Shown: piece after piece, positions 24,137-42,664 of the stretch
Layout: every line of letters starts with the position of its first letter
Numbering within the stretch: position 1 is the first letter of the stretch
Position numbers and translations under genes: made by a program
Assembly (NCBI GenBank): GCA_019426215.1
Contig: CM033400.1
Coordinates: 24,908,568-24,972,567 of the forward strand
DNA: 64,000 nt
Source of the DNA: Buddleja alternifolia
Lineage: Eukaryota > Streptophyta > Magnoliopsida > Lamiales > Scrophulariaceae
Reading direction: 5' to 3'
The notes under the pieces: model-generated
What the model was told of the DNA's origin: nothing
Database searches by the model: none
The model's input: only the letters and a program-made list of their open reading frames with translations

Positions 24137-24932
24137 GCTCTCTCTAGGGGTGTACATTAACCCGTCCGACCCGCTCAAACTGACCCAATCCACTTGAAAA
24201 CCCCCGGCTTGAAATAATTAAATAATTGTGGCAGTTTGAAAATATTGCAACCCGCCACTTTCGGGTTGGGTGGTGGGTTTAATAATGGTAACCCGTCTAA
24301 CCCACAACCCGACCGCCAATTGTATATGATATAAGTATATGTATGTATAGTTAAATATTAGCCCCAAACTTTTAACCTATATATGCATGTATATAAACTC
24401 TTTTTTGATAAGTACAAATATATAAACTCTAATAAAAGTGGTTTTATTCATATTTATGTAATACACTTTATTTTTAATTTGAGCAAATAAATTGGTTCGT
24501 TTGAATATTTGTTTATGCTTGATTTGAACGAAAGTTTTATAAGTAGATGTATATTTTGATGATAAACTTATAATACAATTTAGTTTTATTAATATGTTAG
24601 GGTTTACAATTCATGATAAATATAGTTTTTATTTAATAACATCACTTATTTTTGTACTTCTCACCAACTCAATTTTTTTAGTTAAATACATAAGAAGTAT
24701 GTTAATTAGTTTCTTACTTACTAGTTGTAACTAAAGGTAAGTTGTAAAAATTATAATTATAATTCGATAACCCGCCCGCTAAAAACATTAAACCGACTGA
24801 CTCGAACCGCCGGTTTGAAAAGATAATTATGCAGTTTCGATTTGATATTTTGTTAACCTGTATACGTCGGTTCAAGTTGAATTTTTTTAACAAAATCGTC
24901 CGAACCCGACCGCGTACACCCCTATCTCTCTC
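24137..24932. mobile_element. hAT-type MITE (780 bp)
   Basis: Element 24145-24924 with terminal inverted repeats TAGGGGTGTAC / GTACACCCCTA, further pairing inside (ACCCGTCCGACCCG versus CGTCCGAACCCGACC), and 8-bp flanks GCTCTCTC / TCTCTCTC (7 of 8). Short TIRs with an 8-bp duplication fit hAT elements. No transposase frame is present, so it is non-autonomous. Confidence 0.82.
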
Positions 24933-25026
24933 TTACTCTATCCGAACTCCCTTTCCAAGCTATCTAGTTAGCATCCTTCCTCTTTCTTTTTCTTACTTAT
25001 TGTCTTGCTTATTTATAATTTATATA

Positions 25027-25483
25027 TGATGCGGGATCAAAATGTATGTGACGTGAGGACCACGTGGGGAGTGAATCCGATCTGACGCACAATAGACTAG
25101 ACAGTAGGTTGATTTGTATTTAGACTACACTCGCTCAGGGCAAGCTGTCTATGTACCCACTTTAAAATGATCAAGTATTTTCGTAGTTTTATATGATTGT
25201 ATTTGGCAATATTCATATAGAGTGCTTTCTCTGTTAAGAAATGAGATTCCTCCCCCAACTTAATAATGATTATAATATATTAATATTAAAATTATCTTAT
25301 TCATTTTTATATCAAATACATCAGCTCATTAGGGCATAGCTAAAGATGGGTCATCTATAATTAAGCCCAACTCTCCAACTTAGCTTGAAACCATATTAAC
25401 ATTATGGTATTTTCTGCAGGCCCAATCGCAATTACAAAAGGGTTAAATTACTAAAATACCCTTGTTATTTTTGTGGCACATCA
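25027..25483. mobile_element. Gypsy solo LTR related to the 34359-42664 element
   Basis: It begins TGATGCGGGATC and ends GTGGCACATCA. The order of shared blocks (CACGTGGGG, GAATCCGATC, AGACTAG, GACTACACTCG, AGCTGTCTATGTACCCA, ATTACTAAAATACCC) matches both LTRs of the Tat/Grande-like element, with clear divergence. Flanks ATATA / GCATA agree at only 3 of 5 positions, so the TSD is not proven. It lies 0.7 kb beyond the 3' end of the DDM1 gene. Confidence 0.75.
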
Positions 25484-26194
25484 GCATATAACATCACTTT
25501 TAGAATCAATTATGCGAATGAGCATATAAAAGTTGAAATTAGTATTGGTACCAAGGAGGAACTGGTAATTAAACAAGCAGAAATCAAGTTTTTCGTGCTC
25601 GGTTTACCTAATTACACAGTAAGTCTTATAATAGTTGTTTCGTAATTGGTATTTCTCCTCAAAATATACACCAATCTATTACATATATAATCAGCTCATA
25701 TTCAATCTGATCAAATCTAAAGCTAGAATTTCCCGACTACAAACTATACCTCCAGCATAACCAGAAAATGATTTAGTCACAATGAAAATTCCAGAAGAAT
25801 TCCATCATCAGCCAGATATAGAAACCAAAAGGTCATTTTTTCAAATGAACCAGAAGATGAAGGAATATTTTGTTAACTTAATTTCCACCATCACCAGAAT
25901 ATGATAGCCATAATCAGAACATCATCTGTTCTTACAACCATTCTACTAGAACTCAAATCAAAATAATAATCTTTTAACATCTTTACATATTATATCCAAT
26001 AATGTTCAACCGTGCCACCCTGCTATTACCAACTATGAATACTTTACTTGAATAGAGAATGAGTTCCTCTCCACATTCTCAAAAATGAGAGGAAACTTAG
26101 AAAATCAGCACACGAAGGCAAAAGATATTCAGTGTTTCCTTAAAAAAAGGATACACAAAACAGCAATAACAGAACAGCTATGAAAAATAAGTGA
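25484..26194. other. Region downstream of DDM1
   Basis: No ORF or repeat recognised. It presumably includes the DDM1 3' UTR next to the stop codon; no poly(A) site was assigned. Confidence 0.5.
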
Positions 26195-33706
<7,512 letters not shown>

Positions 33707-34358
33707 ATTTCAGACCCTAAGCCCTAAAATATTCAATCAAATGTCAACACCCACAACAAAATACCAAAAAAACAAGAAAACAAAAAACCCTAACCAGAAT
33801 CGTTCTTCGTGTTTGCACAAGAAAAAGAAAAAAGAAACAAAGACTCCAAAACAGCCAAAAAGAACACTTCAAAAACATTATAAGTGCGTACTTGATATTT
33901 TGAAAAAATGTCCGAGATTTTCTTTAAAATACGGAGCTCTGGTGAGTGTTTCCTCTTCTTCACTGTACTGGGGCAAGAGAGCAGAAAGAATGGAAAAGGT
34001 ACTGGAGAGCTATATTGGAAAAGCTATGCACTGTGTGTGTCTCTCTCTCTATATATATATATATATGCTGTATGTATTTTTCAGTATCATAAAATAGATT
34101 ATTTTAATTTAATGTCCTTAATGTGGGGAGGGATGGGCGGGAAAACGGAGATTTATGTTTGCCCTGAAAAGTTTGTGGTTATTTCAGGAAAGCCATCCAA
34201 TTTGGCTTTCAAATTCGTATTGGTTTTAAGACCTATAGAACTTGCCCACGGACTTTGCGAGCCAAGATAGGCAAGATCAAGTTCGAGATCAAATATAATT
34301 GATCAAAACATGCAGTTTTAGAGTCCATTGGATGGACGTTTCCCATTTTTCCCTATTT
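33707..34358 (-). promoter_or_regulatory. Upstream region of DDM1
   Basis: About 650 bases separate the DDM1 start codon from the LTR of the gypsy element and must hold its 5' UTR and core promoter. Seen: a telo-box-like AAACCCTAA at 33785-33793 (known in promoters of genes active in dividing cells) and a (CT)n(TA)n tract at about 34032-34066. The transcription start is not determinable. The plus-strand ORFs here have no recognisable family. Confidence 0.5.
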
Positions 34359-34641
34359 TGAGAGTCACGTGGGGTGGAGGAATCGATCCAACTCACGACA
34401 GATTAGGTTGAAGGTTGGTTTTTTGTATAGACTGCACTCGGTTACTTCGAGCTGCCTACGTACCCAAAAGATGTGGGATCAAGTCAATTCGTAATTCGTT
34501 ACTGGGTTTACTCTTTATTGTCAATGTATTTTTACTGGAGAAGTAGATAATGAGCCACCTCCAGCTCCTTTGAGGTATTTATAAGGAGCTGGTTATGGGC
34601 TATGGGCCCTATCTTGTCATCAGCCCAATAGGCTTGATTTA

Positions 34642-34693
<52 letters not shown>

Positions 34694-34852
34694 GTCTAGA
34701 GGAATAACCTTATTATACTTAATGGGTTGCCAGCCCCTTTTGGGCTTGGCCAATCCTTCCACCGCGGGCTTTGACCCGTGGTGGGCGCCTCAACCCGACT
34801 CGGGCGACGGACAAATTACTAAAATACCTCTGGACATTTTTGGCCCACATCA
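34359..34852 (-). repeat. 3' LTR of the Tat/Grande-like gypsy element
   Basis: It ends GGCCCACATCA at 34852; in element orientation it starts TGATGTGGGCC, preceded by a purine-rich tract (AACCCGGGAGTGGGGGCATA). It matches 42171-42664 over most of its length. The plus-strand left end is poorly conserved, with about 35 bases missing relative to the partner; I place it near TGAGAGTCACG. It carries a long (ATT)n run at 34641-34693, against a short one in the partner. Confidence 0.82.
34641..34693. repeat. (ATT)n microsatellite inside LTR
   Basis: About 17 ATT units; the partner LTR has only about 5 at 42491-42507, so it expanded after insertion (or contracted in the partner). Confidence 0.95.
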
Positions 34853-35447
34853 TATGCCCCCACTCCCGGGTTTACTTCGAAGTTTAACCCCGGGAGTATG
34901 AAGGTCTCTACGCGTGCTGCTATACAATTCTATTTGGACTGGGATGGAGGTATTACGTTTTCCCCACTTACCTTTCTATTAATAGGGGTAGGTGAGAAAT
35001 TTCTTTTACTTTTCACCTCTTACTAGCCTTTTCAACTCTTGAGAACTCTTTTTGAAAAGAGAGAGAGAAATTCCGTAGGAAGCTCTCCTCACCTCATGGC
35101 TAGAAGTAACAAAGGTAAACATCTCTCTTCAGCTCCCTTAAGTCCACCATCTAGAATCTATTTCTTAAAAAAATTTCTTTTTATCCGTCACATGATTGAG
35201 CTTTGGAGCATGCCCACGGTGAATAGATTAAACAAATTAGGCCTTCCAGACCCTCAGGCCGCTTGTCGCCACGCGCCGGCGCGAATGGCGACCAACTCCT
35301 CGCGGTCGGCGCGAGGCCCTTGGTGCCTCGCGGTCAGCCGGGACTTCTTGGTAGTGCCGGGGGTTTCTTTCAGGGCCATTGCTCTCATTTTTTTATTATC
35401 ATGTACTGTGCACTCCATACTTTGCTTGAGTATCTAACCCTCGTTTC

Positions 35448-37217
35448 TTGACAGATGTTGCAAAAACATTGTCGTTGACGTCCAGCGACGGGAGTTCAGA
35501 TGATGAGGACTTGGTGTCTCTAGGTGATGACTACCGTGAACGTGGTGAATGGAAAGAGGAGCCCCGAAAAGGAAGGTCAGCTCGTGATCGCAAGACTGAC
35601 ATAACTAGCTATTCCTCAACTATCACTAACAGCGAGTTGAAGATGCTTTCCAAGCAATTCCCATCGGATCTCAGGTGGTGAAACCCCGGCCATACGACCA
35701 TATTTTGAGCCCCCCGAAGGGTTATGCTACCCTATTCTTAAAGTATTTTCGCATGGGATTTTCTCTTTCGTGCGACCCCTTGTTGGGAATGATACTGACC
35801 CACTACCGGGTGTGTATTAGCCAGCTGTCACCCAATAGCTTTACCCAATTCGAGGGCTTCACTTGGCGCTTTAGGGATTTTGGATTGATCGTGAGCCTTG
35901 AGGCCTTCCAGGCCTTGTTTGATGTCCGGCTGAGTTCGGGGGGTCCGTTCGTGCATTTCTACCCGACATCCCCCTACCAATTCCTAGAAGGAAAAACAAG
36001 CTCCAATGGCAATTGGAAGACCAAGTTCTTTTACTTCCCCATCCAGAGCTTACCCATTCTCTCCCCCAAGCGGTGGTGCGATAAAGTTGCCCGCCAGAAA
36101 ATCACAAACACCCATGAGTAGTTACGCTTGGACTTTCTGGAGACGGGGCTCTTTAAGACTAGGTATGACATTCGAAAGGTATACCGCGGAGGTAATTTGC
36201 TTTCTCCATACCTTGTATTGTACTTGTTGTCTTTGATAATTATATGTTCAATAGCGGTGGCAAGAATCTAACTCTCCAACTTACTTGTTGGGGTATCTTG
36301 TTTCAGGTTCGAGGCAGCCCTCGAAAGGCAAAGGCACTGCCCAGAAGGTGCCTGCTCCTCTCAAGAATTTAATTTTCTGATGGCAGGGATTACCGCTAAG
36401 GGTCCCCAGGGCCCTTCTGTGGGGCATTCTTCAAAGGGTCCCAAGGGGAAGGCACCGATGGAGGAGGGAGGCCCGGCGAGGGCGTATGGCCACTCTTCCG
36501 AACTTACATACATTCGAGTTCCCCCTCTCCCGAAGCGTAATCGACATGCTTCTCCTGCCAGCCATGGCACCCCTGGTCGGGGCAAAGGGCTATTCAACTT
36601 TGGGGCGAATCATGACCCCACCGTTCAGTCCTTCTGGGACATATGCGTCACCCCCTGGAAGTTGGTGAGGCCAACTGTGACCGACTATGATTCTGGGCGT
36701 TTGCACATGCTGCCGGTTGATCACATAGATGAGGAAATTTCTGCCGACGAGGGTCGGGTGAGTTTGATTGTGATATCATATTTTTATTTTATCATTTATA
36801 ACGGGAGACCCTCTTTTTTGAGTTCCCTTCTCCTTATCATTTTAGCTGATCCAGTTGTCTCATCACCTCCGTCAGAGGTATGAGCATTTTGTGAAGAAGC
36901 TGGAGGATTGTTCAAAGAAAAATGGCAAACTTCTTTCCAAATGCCCTCCGATGGAGGCTGCAGCCTAGGAGTGGGAAGCAAAGTATAAGGCTACCATTAA
37001 GGACCTCGAAGAGGAGGCCTCGAGTGGTCGAAGCTTCCTAGTCTCCTCAGCCGGCAAACAAGTTTTGGCTAACGCTAAAGAAACAGCGGTGAAAGAGTTC
37101 ACGGCCAGCGCCGAATTTTCTAATGAGTGTGACAGTCAGGCGCGCGACCTTGCCATTAGGTTTTTGGGCAAGATGGTTCGTCAATGCCATCGCGTGCTGT
37201 GGGAAAGTGGTCGTTAA
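35448..37217 (+). pseudogene. Antisense multi-exon gene of the gypsy element (putative gypsy-type transposon domain)
   Basis: It lies on the strand opposite to pol, between integrase and 3' LTR, where Grande/Retand-like elements carry an antisense gene. The first frame (35448-35681) is Ser/Asp-rich (SSDGSSDDEDLVSLGDD). It runs, with a one-base shift near 35675, into PRPYDHILSPPKGYATLFLKYFRMGF, the 'putative gypsy-type transposon' domain, to a TAG at 36118. The frame stays open to a GT donor near 36192 and resumes at about 36307 after TTTCAG. A second intron fits 36759-36843. A Lys/Glu-rich, coiled-coil-like exon follows with an in-frame TAG at about 36967 and ends at TAA 37217. Function is unknown even in intact copies. 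Confidence 0.65.
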
Positions 37218-38142
37218 ACCCTTGATGATTTCTTATAGGTTGATGGGGGGATAGCAGATGATAGTGATGAGGATGGTGTGCCCCCTGCCAGGATACGTAG
37301 CAGCACTCCCCCTTCAGGGTAGCTAGTTCTATGCGTAGTATAGCTGGCTTTATTTTTAGCTGGTCTTTTGGTCTTTGACTATTTGTAGTCTCCAAGACCT
37401 TGTTTACTCGTAGTTTATGCAACTGACTTTTTTAAGTAGCTCTTTTTAAATAGTCTTGCTCTAACTATTCTTGTGATTTCCTGTGAGTTCTCATGCGTTA
37501 TCATAGCTGCTACTCCCTGCCCCCTGCCCCTACCCCTACCCTCTATTATGTTGATCATGTTTGGGAGTGAGTAGCTAAGTAGTGTATGATCGAAGCATGA
37601 CGTCAGGGTGGTGTTTATTTCATGGCACGTTGTGCCTTATTGAATAGTCGTCAGCTAATTCACTGTGATCACCAGTGCCCCCCATCCCTTGGAGTTATCG
37701 AAGGCCAATGTTAGGTGCCGATGAGTGGCATCCTTAGTGAGAATCGCTGTTGTATTTTAACGGGGGCGTGGTCACCTCAAGTTCGTTTAGTTTGTATAAT
37801 CTAATTCCAGAATCTTATGGGGAGTGGGGAGACCTTCTATAGGTCCTCAACCTCTCTCGATATTACTGGAGGGATTATGGGGTGGCCCATCCTCGTTCGA
37901 GTATTTGAAAGCTCGGGGGATTTTTGCGGTGCCACCCTTATTGACTTCAAGTGGGGTCGCGGATATTAGATTTTGCTTATCGCCTCTAGTGGAAGCTTGT
38001 CCCACATTTATGGGCGAAAAGTGCAAGCATTCATTTATGAAAAATATAGTAACATAGTAAGGGGTGTTATGAGCACTCGAATGTATTTCTTAAAACATTA
38101 CTAACAGTCATAGAGACAATCAGTCAATGTGCATAAAAGTTA
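37218..38142. other. Non-coding part of the gypsy element
   Basis: About 0.9 kb between the end of the antisense gene and the integrase C-terminus. No frame with recognisable content. Confidence 0.5.
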
Positions 38143-38968
38143 TTAAGTAAAATAGCTTTTGAGGTTAGATATACTCCATGTTCGTGGTACCTCCTTACCC
38201 CCTGCGGTCATTAATTTGTAGCTGCCAGGGCCTACTACCTCTCTCACTTGGTACGGACCTTCCCACTTGGCCTCTAGCTTTCCAACAGGACCAATGGCTT
38301 CTTTCCATCTGAGCACCAAGTCTCCTATAAAGAAGCCTCGGGGGCGTACTTGGAGGTTATACGCTCGTGCCATCCTTGCCTTATACTTAGAAATTTATGC
38401 GGTGGCTTCATCTCTGACTTCAGCGATGAAATCTAAGCTGCTCATTGTGAGTGAGGTTGTATTAGCTTATCCTCAGACTCTTTTCTCCGACTTCCACCGG
38501 TGTTATGGTCTCATTTACAAACACTAAGTTGAAAGAAGTCTCCCCGGTGCCAACTCTGGGAGTGGTCCGATATGACCATAGTACCGCGGGAATTGCGTCT
38601 GCCCAGCTCCCTTTCGCTCCTCCAAGCTTAGTCTTTAGGTGTTGCAGTATAGTGTGGTTCGTTACCTCCATTTGACCATTAGCTTGTGGGTTGCTTACAG
38701 AAGTAAAGTGTTGCTTAATGTTAAGCTCCTAACACCATTCCCTCAGCTTCGCCCCTTGGAATTGGGTGCCGTTGTCTGATACTAAGGATCGTGGGATCCC
38801 AAAACGTGTGATGATATTCTTCCATAAGAACTTCATTACTTCTTTCTTAGATATTTTGGCTAGCGGTTCAGCCTCCACCCATTTGGTGAAATAGTCTATG
38901 GCGACTAACAGAAACTTTCTTTGACCCGTGGCCAAGGGAAAAGGCCCTACTATATCGAGCCCCCACAT
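38143..38968 (-). pseudogene. Gypsy integrase core and C-terminal domain
   Basis: Minus-strand frames 38968-38729 (WGLDIVGPFPLATGQRKFLL, VSDNGTQF), 38671-38462 (MEVTNHTIL, the Glu region) and 38373-38143 (KWEGPYQVREVVGPGSYKL, the GPY/F C-terminal motif). All three acidic residues can be seen, but stops at about 38728 and 38461 split the frame. Confidence 0.87.
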
Positions 38969-39037
38969 ATCAAAAGGGCACGCGTTTTCTAGAGGTCGAC
39001 TCTTAGAGCCCGGGAGATGACTTATGTTGGAGTGCTC

Positions 39038-39787
39038 TTAGTAGCTTCTGCATTTTCGCACTAAGTCTTGAGCGTCTTTAAGCATCGTAGGCCAAAAGTA
39101 CCCCTGCCTTAGTGTCTTAGCTGCTAGCGCTTTGCCCCTTAAGTGATTACCGCAACATCCCTCATGTATCTCGCGCAGTACATAGTTGGCTCTGGAGGAG
39201 GTTAGACACTTTAAGTAGGGTTGTGAGAAACCTCGCTTGTATAGTTCGCCATCTATCATCACAAATCTCGCAGATCTCACTCTAACGCTCCGAGCTTGCT
39301 TGGGATCGTTGGGTAGGCTTGCTGCCATCAAATAGTCCACTATCGCATCCTTCCAGTTGGGTTCCTCTGCCTGCCCGCATAGCACCTCTAGGCCTCCCTT
39401 TTCAACTTTCGATTTCTCGGAGGTGATGAAGGTTACCTTCCGATTTTTTATGGACGCTATGGAGCTTGCCAGCATTGCCAGCTGGTCAACAGCTTCATTT
39501 TCAAACCTCGGGACTTGCCTTAGATCGAATTCTTCAAAATGCTCCCTCATTTTTTGAATGAGAGCCAAGTACTGAACCATCCTTTCTTCTTTAGCTTGAT
39601 ACACTCCGTTCACTTGGTTGACTACCAGTTGTGAATCGCTGTATGCTATTATCTTCCTTGCTCCTGTAGCTAGTGCTAGTTTGGCTCCAGCCAATAGTGC
39701 TTCATACTCAGCTTTATTGTTCGAGGCATCTAATCTAAACCTTATGGCGTATTCCAATTTGTCTCCCTGGGGACTCTCGACTATCAC
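39038..39787 (-). pseudogene. Gypsy RNase H and integrase zinc finger
   Basis: A 249-codon frame: RNase H of the Tat type (LDASNNKAEYEALLAGAKLA, YSDSQLVVNQVNG, FDLRQVPRFENEAVDQLA), linker, then the HHCC integrase finger (HEGCCGNHLRG ... VRKCRSY). Having this extra, archaeal-like RNase H is characteristic of the Tat lineage of plant gypsy elements; the assignment is from motif look-alike. Confidence 0.85.
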
Positions 39788-40084
39788 CCCCGCTCCACTA
39801 CCTATGCTGGTTGAAGACCCATCTACGAATAGTGTCTATATGGGTAGAGACCAGTCAGCTTCTTCCTCCAACATCTCGGCGACAAAGTCGGTTAACACTT
39901 GTGCTTTGATGGCTGATCTTCTTCGATATTCTATGCCATGCTCGCTAAGTTCTACTGCCCATTTGACCATTCATCCCGACACGTCTAGGCTCGACGATAT
40001 CCCTCTTCAAGGGATGATTAGTGAGTACCACCACAGGATGTGATTGGAAGTAGGGTCGTAACTTTCTTGTAGCCACTACTAGAG

Positions 40085-41191
40085 CTAGGGCCAACTTCTC
40101 GATGAGAGGGTATCTTGGCTCGGCCGCTCGTAGTAGGCGACTGATATAGTAAATGGGCTTATGATCCCCATGTCATCTCGGACCAGCATCGCGCTGACCG
40201 CCTCATGGGTCACTGCTAGGTACAGGTAAAGAGTCTCTCCATCAACGGGTTTAGTGAGCAGTGGCGGGGAGATTAAATATTCTTTTAATTGTTCAAACGC
40301 CACCTGACATTGTATATCCCACTTAAAGTCTTTTGCTTTCCTTATAGCCTTGAAAAATGGCAATCCCTTATCAGCTGACCGCGAAATGAACCTATTGAGG
40401 GCTGCCGCTCGCCCCATCAGCTCTTGCACTTCCTTCTTGGATCTAGGGGGTGCCAACTCCAGTATGGCCCTGATCTTTTCTGGATTAGCTTCTATTCCTC
40501 TCTCGCTTATCATGAACCCTATGAACTTCCCTCCTCGTATTCCGAAGGTGCACTTGGCTGGGTTGAGCTTTAGCTTGTAATCCTTGAGTACTCCAAAGCA
40601 TTCCTTTAGGTCTCGCACGTGGTCTACTTCCCGTTTACTTTTGACTAGCATATCATCTATGTATGCCTCCATGTTCCTTCCTAATTGTGCTTCGAACATC
40701 TTATTGACCAGTCTTTGATAGGTCGCCCCTGCATTCTTCAGCCCAAAAGGCATGACTTTGTATCAAAATGTCCCCTGGTCAATAATAAAACTAGTCTTCT
40801 CCTGGTCATCTGGTGCCAAAGGAATTTGATTGTATCCTTGCCTTGCGTCTAGGAAGGTCAACATCTCACATCCGGCGGTAGAATCTATCAAGTTATCTAT
40901 TCAGGGGAGAGGATAGGAGTCCTTAGGGCATGTCTTGTTCAGATCCGTAAAATCTATACACATCCTCCATTTGCCATTGGGCTTCGCCACCAACACTACG
41001 TTGGCCAGCCACTCCGGGTAGTGCACAGACCTTATATACCCGGACGCTAATAAATTCTCAACCTTTTCCTTAGCAGCCAAACCCTTTTCTCTCCCCATAG
41101 TCCTTTTGCGTTGCTTCACAGGACGGGCATCGGGATATGTGTTCAAGTGATGAGTCATGATCCGGGGGTCAATCCCCTCCATGTCAGCCAT
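40085..41191 (-). pseudogene. Gypsy reverse transcriptase
   Basis: 41191-40901 carries the RT start (YIRSVHYPEWLANVVLVAKP, WRMCIDFTDLNKTCPKDSYPLP). After a stop near 40898 the frame resumes at 40753-40085 with MPFGLKNAGATYQRLVNKMF, YIDDMLVKSK (catalytic motif intact) and LNPAKCTFG. Few lesions, so this copy is younger than the copia layers on the left. Confidence 0.9.
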
Positions 41192-41316
41192 GTCCTAAGA
41201 AAACACGTCGGTGTTACCCTGTAAGAAGCGTGTCAGCTCCCCTTCAAGGGCGGGTCCCAGTGTAGCGCCGACCTTTGTGGCTTTCCAGGGATGGCCCGGT
41301 ACTAACTCAACCATCT

Positions 41317-42048
41317 TCAGTCTCTCGACTGCCTCCCCCGGGTGTTTCTGTCATCTTCCCAGGCCTTAGTTAATTTGCCTTCTGCGTGTGACACCATGTA
41401 AATTTCTATTAACTCCGGCCCGGCCATAGGACCCATGTCACTCCGCTTCCTTTTGAGTGCATTGAAACAATATTCTCTCGCCAGTCGCTTGTCCCCTGTG
41501 ACCTCCCCCGTTCTGTTGGGAGTAGGGAACTTGAGTTTAAGGTAAAAGGTGGAGATAACAGCTTGAAAGAGGTTTAAGCTCGGCCTCCCTAGTATAGCAC
41601 TATACTCGGAGGGGGCTTTAACTACCAGAAACTTCACCTCTCGGGTAGTACGTTTAGGGAATGTGCCCAAGGAAAATGGAAAGGTCACCTCCCCTTGAGC
41701 TTCTATTGTGTTGCCTGTGAAGGCGACAAGTTGAGTTTTCACTGCTGGGACATTGGCCTCTTCAATGGACAGCCTGTTGAAAGCGTCAGAAAATATGATA
41801 TCTACGGAGCTTCCACTGTCAGTTAGGATTTTGCACACCCAGGAATCTTTGATAGTGGCAGAGATCACTAGAGCTTCGTTCCGAGAGGGAATCTGACTTT
41901 CCAGATCTCGAGCTCTGAACAAAATGCTTTGTGTCTCAAATCCTTCCTGAACGGCGCACCCCTTGCTTTTACCGGCATCCGGCGATGGCAACTTACACGA
42001 GATCTCATATGCCCTTATGGCAAGGAGTGGGATCTCTGTCGGTGACAC
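41317..42048 (-). pseudogene. Gypsy aspartic protease region (gag missing)
   Basis: 243-codon frame with a protease active site (LTDSGSSVDIIF) and the downstream SAILGRPSLNLFQAV block found in Tat-type polyproteins. Only about 120 bases separate it from the primer site at about 42170, so the gag normally found there has been deleted and the element cannot be autonomous. Confidence 0.82.
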
Positions 42049-42151
42049 CTAAGGTGCTGGCCGCCCATGTGGCCAAGCTACCCTCGACATATTGCCGCCA
42101 ATTTTCTTGTTACTATCCTTAGTCTGCATACTCAGTGGTTGGAACGCTCTT

Positions 42152-42168
42152 CCCACAAACGGCGCCAA
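42152..42168 (-). promoter_or_regulatory. Primer binding site of the gypsy element
   Basis: The minus strand next to the LTR reads TTGGCGCCGTTTGTGGGAA, resembling the TGGCGCCGTTG... sites used by many plant gypsy elements. The tRNA was not identified. Confidence 0.7.
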
Positions 42169-42170
42169 TC

Positions 42171-42664
42171 TGATGATGGTAAAAATTGTCAGAGTATGAA
42201 CATCACGTGTTGAACCACATGGGGTGGAGAAACCGATCCAACTCACGATAGACTAGGTTGAAGGTTGGTTTTTGTATAGACTGCACTCGGTTACTTCGAG
42301 CTGCCTACGTACCCAAAAGATGTGGGATCAAGTTAATTCGTAGTTCGTTACTGGGTTTACTCTTTATTGCCAGTGTATTTTTACTGGGGGAGTAGATAAT
42401 GAGCCACCTCCAGCTCTTTTGAGGTATTCATAAGGAGCTGGTTATGGGCTATGGGCCCTATCTTGTCATCAGCCCAATAGGCTTGATTTAATTATTATTA
42501 TTATTAGTCTAGAGGAATAACCTTATTATGTTTAATAGGTTACCAGCCCCTTTTGGGCTTGGCCAATCCTTCCACCACGGGCTTTGGCCCGTGGTGTGTG
42601 CCTCGACCCGACTCGGGGATGGACAAATTACTAAAATACCCCTGGACATTTTTGTCCCACATCA
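42171..42664 (-). repeat. 5' LTR of the gypsy element
   Basis: 494 bp, from TGATGATGGT to GTCCCACATCA on the plus strand. It pairs with 34359-34852. The blocks around GGTTGAAGGTTGG, GACTGCACTCGG and AGCTGCCTACGTACCC are identical in both. The right flank is the leader of Copia-3. Confidence 0.88.

Larger units (their letters stand above)
34359..42664 (-). mobile_element. Tat/Grande-like Ty3/gypsy retrotransposon (8.3 kb)
   Basis: Two LTRs, primer site and PPT, protease, RT, RNase H, integrase in gypsy order (integrase last), and an antisense gene before the 3' LTR. Gag is absent. The left flank is DDM1 upstream DNA and the right flank is the Copia-3 leader. A clean 5-bp TSD was not found (TATTT versus ATTTA), so a later rearrangement at one end is possible. 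Confidence 0.87.

Noticed and set aside
42049..42246. Minus-strand ORF as gypsy gag
   Set aside because: It spans LTR, primer site and leader, and has no gag or zinc-knuckle motif.
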